The notes below the pieces were generated by a model. The model was not told the DNA's origin, made no database searches, and worked only from the letters and a program-made list of their open reading frames with translations. This document shows, one piece after another, positions 43,022 to 45,765 of a stretch of 45,765 nt of DNA. The position numbers and the translations under genes are program-made. Source of the DNA: an uncultured Armatimonadota bacterium (lineage in GTDB: Bacteria > Armatimonadota > Armatimonadia > Armatimonadales > Armatimonadaceae); contig CAIYBQ010000128.1 of assembly GCA_903924445.1 (NCBI GenBank), forward strand, positions 1-45,765, written 5' to 3'. Numbering within the stretch: position 1 is the stretch's first letter; each line of letters opens with the position of its first letter.

Positions 43022-45750
43022 CTCCAGCTATCCATGGTCTGAAGCCAGCTCGCTTCCGATACGACCTTCACTGTCTTGAAGTGCTTTTTAAGATCTGCAA
43101 GACATACTCGGGCATCACCGACCACCACCACTGACGTTTTTCCACTCCCAAAGATAGCTTGCATCACACCTTGCACATCGGATGAGTCAGCCTTTCGGAT
43201 GGTCTCAAGAGTGGCAGCAATACCTGTTTGGTCGACAGGAAGACCGAACATCGTTTGTGTAATCAATGCCTCAGCGTAACCATCCGCTGTTGCCAGCGCA
43301 CGGGAGAGTGGTCCCGTCAGGGCTGACCGACGGATTGAAAGCTCATCGGGAGAGACAGGCTGCTGCTTCATCCGCTCCAGCTGTGCCACGAGGATCTCCG
43401 CAACCGTTGATGCTGCATCGAGACGCGTCTGCGCCGACAATGTGATGACTCCGGTTCCCTTACGCTCACTTAGGGCGGAAAATGCGCCATAAGCCAGCCC
43501 GCGCTGAATACGAATCTCTTTATTCAAGCGTGCACTGTAGCCGCTGCCAAGGATGCTGTTCGCCAGCATCAGGATCGGCCAGCGTTTGTCACTGCGAGGT
43601 ACACCAGGAGCCGATGCGATTACCGCCGCCTGTCCGGCATCCCGTTTATCAATGAGGATGACTGCCGGCTTCTCGGTACGCGTTTGTGGAAGGGTTTTCG
43701 GAACACTGACATCCGCCATGTCAAGCCAACGCGCCGCGCTGATATCACCCTTGATGGATGACGGTACATCTCCAGTGAGTACAAGTGTCGTGTTTCGTCC
43801 TGTGAAGTACGTGGCGTGAAAAGCCTTGAGGTCGCGTTGCCGGATGCGTATCAGGGACTTTAGGGTTCCACCAACGGGGCGACCGTAGCCAAGTTTTCCA
43901 TATATGGAACGGTTAATCGCGAGGCGGCCAAGTGTCCCAGGCCGGCCTAGGTCTACCTTGAGGTTGTCCAGAAGCTCGGTACGCTTTTTATCGAGCTCAA
44001 CATCCGGGAATGTGGACCGCTGTGTAAGGTCTGCAAGGAGCTCCAGCGCGAGGCCGGCCCGCGTGCTAGGAACGCTGATTTCAATCCGGATTGCTTCGTG
44101 TGTGATGCTGGTGGAGAGCGTACCACCGAGGGACTCTGCCTCGGCTGCAATCGATGGGGCATCTCGGCTGACGGTGCCACGTACCAAGAGCTCGGAAACA
44201 AGGGATGCGGTTCCCGAGAGGCCATCCTTGTCCGCGAGAGAGCCAGTCCCGATCACGACATTGATGTTGGTGATGCCGGTTGGGCGCTGCCGCCCGATGA
44301 TCAGCTTGAGGCCATTAGGGAGGGTCTCTTTGGTCGCCGATGGAATAGAAAGCTTGGAAGGCTTACCGGGTACGGGGACCTGTGCGATACCGCGTTTGCT
44401 GCGTGGCTTGGCTTGACCACGATTGGCTACCGGCTCACGGATCGGAGCGGGTTTCGTCTCTGCTCCGGATGTTCCCACGCCAATCAGCGCTGTGTCAATC
44501 GTGAGATACGTATTGCAGAATGACAGCAAATCATCCTGCGTGACGTTCTGAATGGCTAGACGATCTGTGTTGACACGCTTTATGTCGCCTAGTACGACCG
44601 CTGCTTGACCGATTGCGGCCGCGATGCCATCGGTTGTCTCGCGGCTCCGCAGCATGTCGGTCAGAATACGGTCCTTTATGCGTTGAAGCTCGGCGGGTTT
44701 GACGGGTGTTGTCTTCAGCGCGGAGATGACATCGATGATGCCTGCTTCAAGCTTTGCAGGCGTGATGTTTTCAGCGGCAAGCCCCCGTATGACAAGTGTC
44801 GAGCCGTGTTCACGGGTATCGAGGTAGCTGGCGATGTCACTTGCAAGGCCTAAGCGATAGATCAGCTCCTGATAGAGGCGGCTGGATTCACCTCCGGAGA
44901 GGATGCCATCGAGGACCATCGCCGCTGCCATGTCAAGGTCCCGCACTGCTGGGAGCTGAAACGATAGTGCGACGACGGGCAGTGGGAGGTTTGCATACGT
45001 CTTGTTGAGACGAAGCTGTGTGCGCCGGGGTGGCTCGTTTGCGGGAACTCTCGGGATGTTATTGCTGGGAGCTCCAAGACGCCCAAAGGTCGCTGCGACA
45101 ATACGGTCGAGCACCGCAGTGTTGAAGTCACCCACAACGATGAGTGTTGCGTTGTCAGGGCGGTAGTAGGTTTTGTGAAACCGGATGACATCCGAGAGAG
45201 AGCCGGCATTGAGGTTGCCGATATCCCCGATGACGCCAAACTTATACGGATGCACCGTCCAAGCGGCTCTGTCAAAGACATCATCAAAGCGCCCGTACGG
45301 CTGCGCCAGCACGCCTTGTCGATATTCTTCTTTGACGACATCACGCTCCGAGCGGAAATTTGCTTCATCGACATCGAGGTTTACCATCCGCTCCGCTTCC
45401 GCCCAGAGGATGCGTTCCAGGTGATTGGATGGCACAACTTCGTGATAGACGGTCAGGTCATTGGTGGTGTACGCATTGTTTTCACCGCCGACATCTTCGG
45501 TGAAGCGGTCCATGGCTTCATCCGGGAGGTTACGTGTTTTCTTGAACAGGAGATGTTCAAAGAGGTGTGCAAATCCGGCGCGTCCAGCAGGGTCATCTTT
45601 GCCGCCGACGTTGTACCAGACCTGGATGGATACATTCGGGCTACTGTGCTCTTCGAGGCTGATCACACGCATCCCGTTTGCAAGGGTCTTTTGGCGTGGC
45701 GTGATGTCTGGAGGTGTCGGAAGTGCTGGGAGCGTGTTCGTGTCTTGCAT
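43018..45750 (-). CDS. M16 family zinc metallopeptidase, tandem two-domain form
   Basis: A 910-residue pitrilysin-type peptidase. The first half (about residues 15-420) carries the inverted zinc motif HLFEH with the distal ERDVVKEEYRQ glutamate, plus GGENNAYTTNDLTVYHEVVP. A linker with Pro/Lys-rich sequence near 430-460 leads to a second half (NGLKLIIGRQRPTGITNINV, then GYGRPVGGTLKSL) that lacks the zinc site: the expected HxxEH region reads TASLVSELLVRGT. The active and inactive halves thus appear fused into one chain, as two-subunit M16B peptidases are paired. No signal peptide is seen, so the location is probably cytoplasmic. ATG 45750 has AGGT upstream near the window edge. The stop shares CTAG with the prenyltransferase. 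Confidence 0.93.
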   Translation of the reverse strand: MQDTNTLPALPTPPDITPRQKTLANGMRVISLEEHSSPNVSIQVWYNVGGKDDPAGRAGFAHLFEHLLFKKTRNLPDEAMDRFTEDVGGENNAYTTNDLTVYHEVVPSNHLERILWAEAERMVNLDVDEANFRSERDVVKEEYRQGVLAQPYGRFDDVFDRAAWTVHPYKFGVIGDIGNLNAGSLSDVIRFHKTYYRPDNATLIVVGDFNTAVLDRIVAATFGRLGAPSNNIPRVPANEPPRRTQLRLNKTYANLPLPVVALSFQLPAVRDLDMAAAMVLDGILSGGESSRLYQELIYRLGLASDIASYLDTREHGSTLVIRGLAAENITPAKLEAGIIDVISALKTTPVKPAELQRIKDRILTDMLRSRETTDGIAAAIGQAAVVLGDIKRVNTDRLAIQNVTQDDLLSFCNTYLTIDTALIGVGTSGAETKPAPIREPVANRGQAKPRSKRGIAQVPVPGKPSKLSIPSATKETLPNGLKLIIGRQRPTGITNINVVIGTGSLADKDGLSGTASLVSELLVRGTVSRDAPSIAAEAESLGGTLSTSITHEAIRIEISVPSTRAGLALELLADLTQRSTFPDVELDKKRTELLDNLKVDLGRPGTLGRLAINRSIYGKLGYGRPVGGTLKSLIRIRQRDLKAFHATYFTGRNTTLVLTGDVPSSIKGDISAARWLDMADVSVPKTLPQTRTEKPAVILIDKRDAGQAAVIASAPGVPRSDKRWPILMLANSILGSGYSARLNKEIRIQRGLAYGAFSALSERKGTGVITLSAQTRLDAASTVAEILVAQLERMKQQPVSPDELSIRRSALTGPLSRALATADGYAEALITQTMFGLPVDQTGIAATLETIRKADSSDVQGVMQAIFGSGKTSVVVVGDARVCLADLKKHFKTVKVVSEASWLQTMDSWS

Positions 45751-45765
45751 ATTTGATTCTACCTG

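Noticed and set aside
1..45765. tRNA, rRNA, CRISPR arrays, insertion sequences or prophage
   Set aside because: Nearly all DNA is covered by recognisable or long coherent genes; spacers are short and show no cloverleaf, spaced repeats or transposase.

Overview
The window reads as ordinary chromosome of a diderm bacterium. A TolC-type outer-membrane protein, a Gram-negative style minor-pilin operon and several exported proteins imply an outer membrane. The first prepilin has the FTLIELLVVIAIIAILAAI..FPAF N-terminus that is very common in Armatimonadota (for example Fimbriimonas and Chthonomonas relatives). I infer Armatimonadota from this style and from the giant exported proteins. No rRNA or other taxonomic marker is present to prove it. 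Base composition looks moderately GC-rich and coding density is very high. I found no tRNA, rRNA, CRISPR array or transposase.

Left part (1-12.9 kb) is mostly housekeeping. It holds the 5' part of glutamate synthase (gltB, minus, cut by the window edge), a divergent P1B-type Zn/Cd/Pb ATPase, and a minus-strand pair of GH2 beta-mannosidase followed by undecaprenyl diphosphate synthase (uppS). Then, on plus, come leuB, dnaE (DNA polymerase III alpha) and rmlB/rfbB (dTDP-glucose 4,6-dehydratase), ended by a bidirectional terminator. Next on minus are an alpha/beta-hydrolase-fold protein that appears to have lost its catalytic residues and a TolC-like protein.

The centre (15.3-38.3 kb) is the striking part: one apparent operon of about 23 kb. 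It runs from a TATAAT promoter to a strong terminator and holds six tightly packed genes. Four encode prepilin-like proteins in the order GspH/FimU-, GspI/PilV-, GspJ/PilW- and GspK/PilX-like. The last three are several times larger than usual. Two giant exported beta-propeller proteins of about 1654 and 3233 residues follow, in the place where PilY1 sits in type IV minor-pilin operons. The start/stop overlaps (ATGA, GTGA) suggest translational coupling. My reading is a minor-pilin tip complex carrying oversized adhesin or sensor modules. Its function is inferred from gene order and N-terminal features.

The right part (38.3-45.8 kb) holds an SRAP (HMCES/YedK) protein overlapping a zinc-ribbon NUDIX hydrolase, a convergent 448-residue protein I do not recognise, an exported Gly-rich/PKD-domain protein overlapping a UbiA-family prenyltransferase of the decaprenyl-phosphate phosphoribosyltransferase type, and a double-domain M16 zinc peptidase on minus. 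No stretch over 300 bases lacks a gene.
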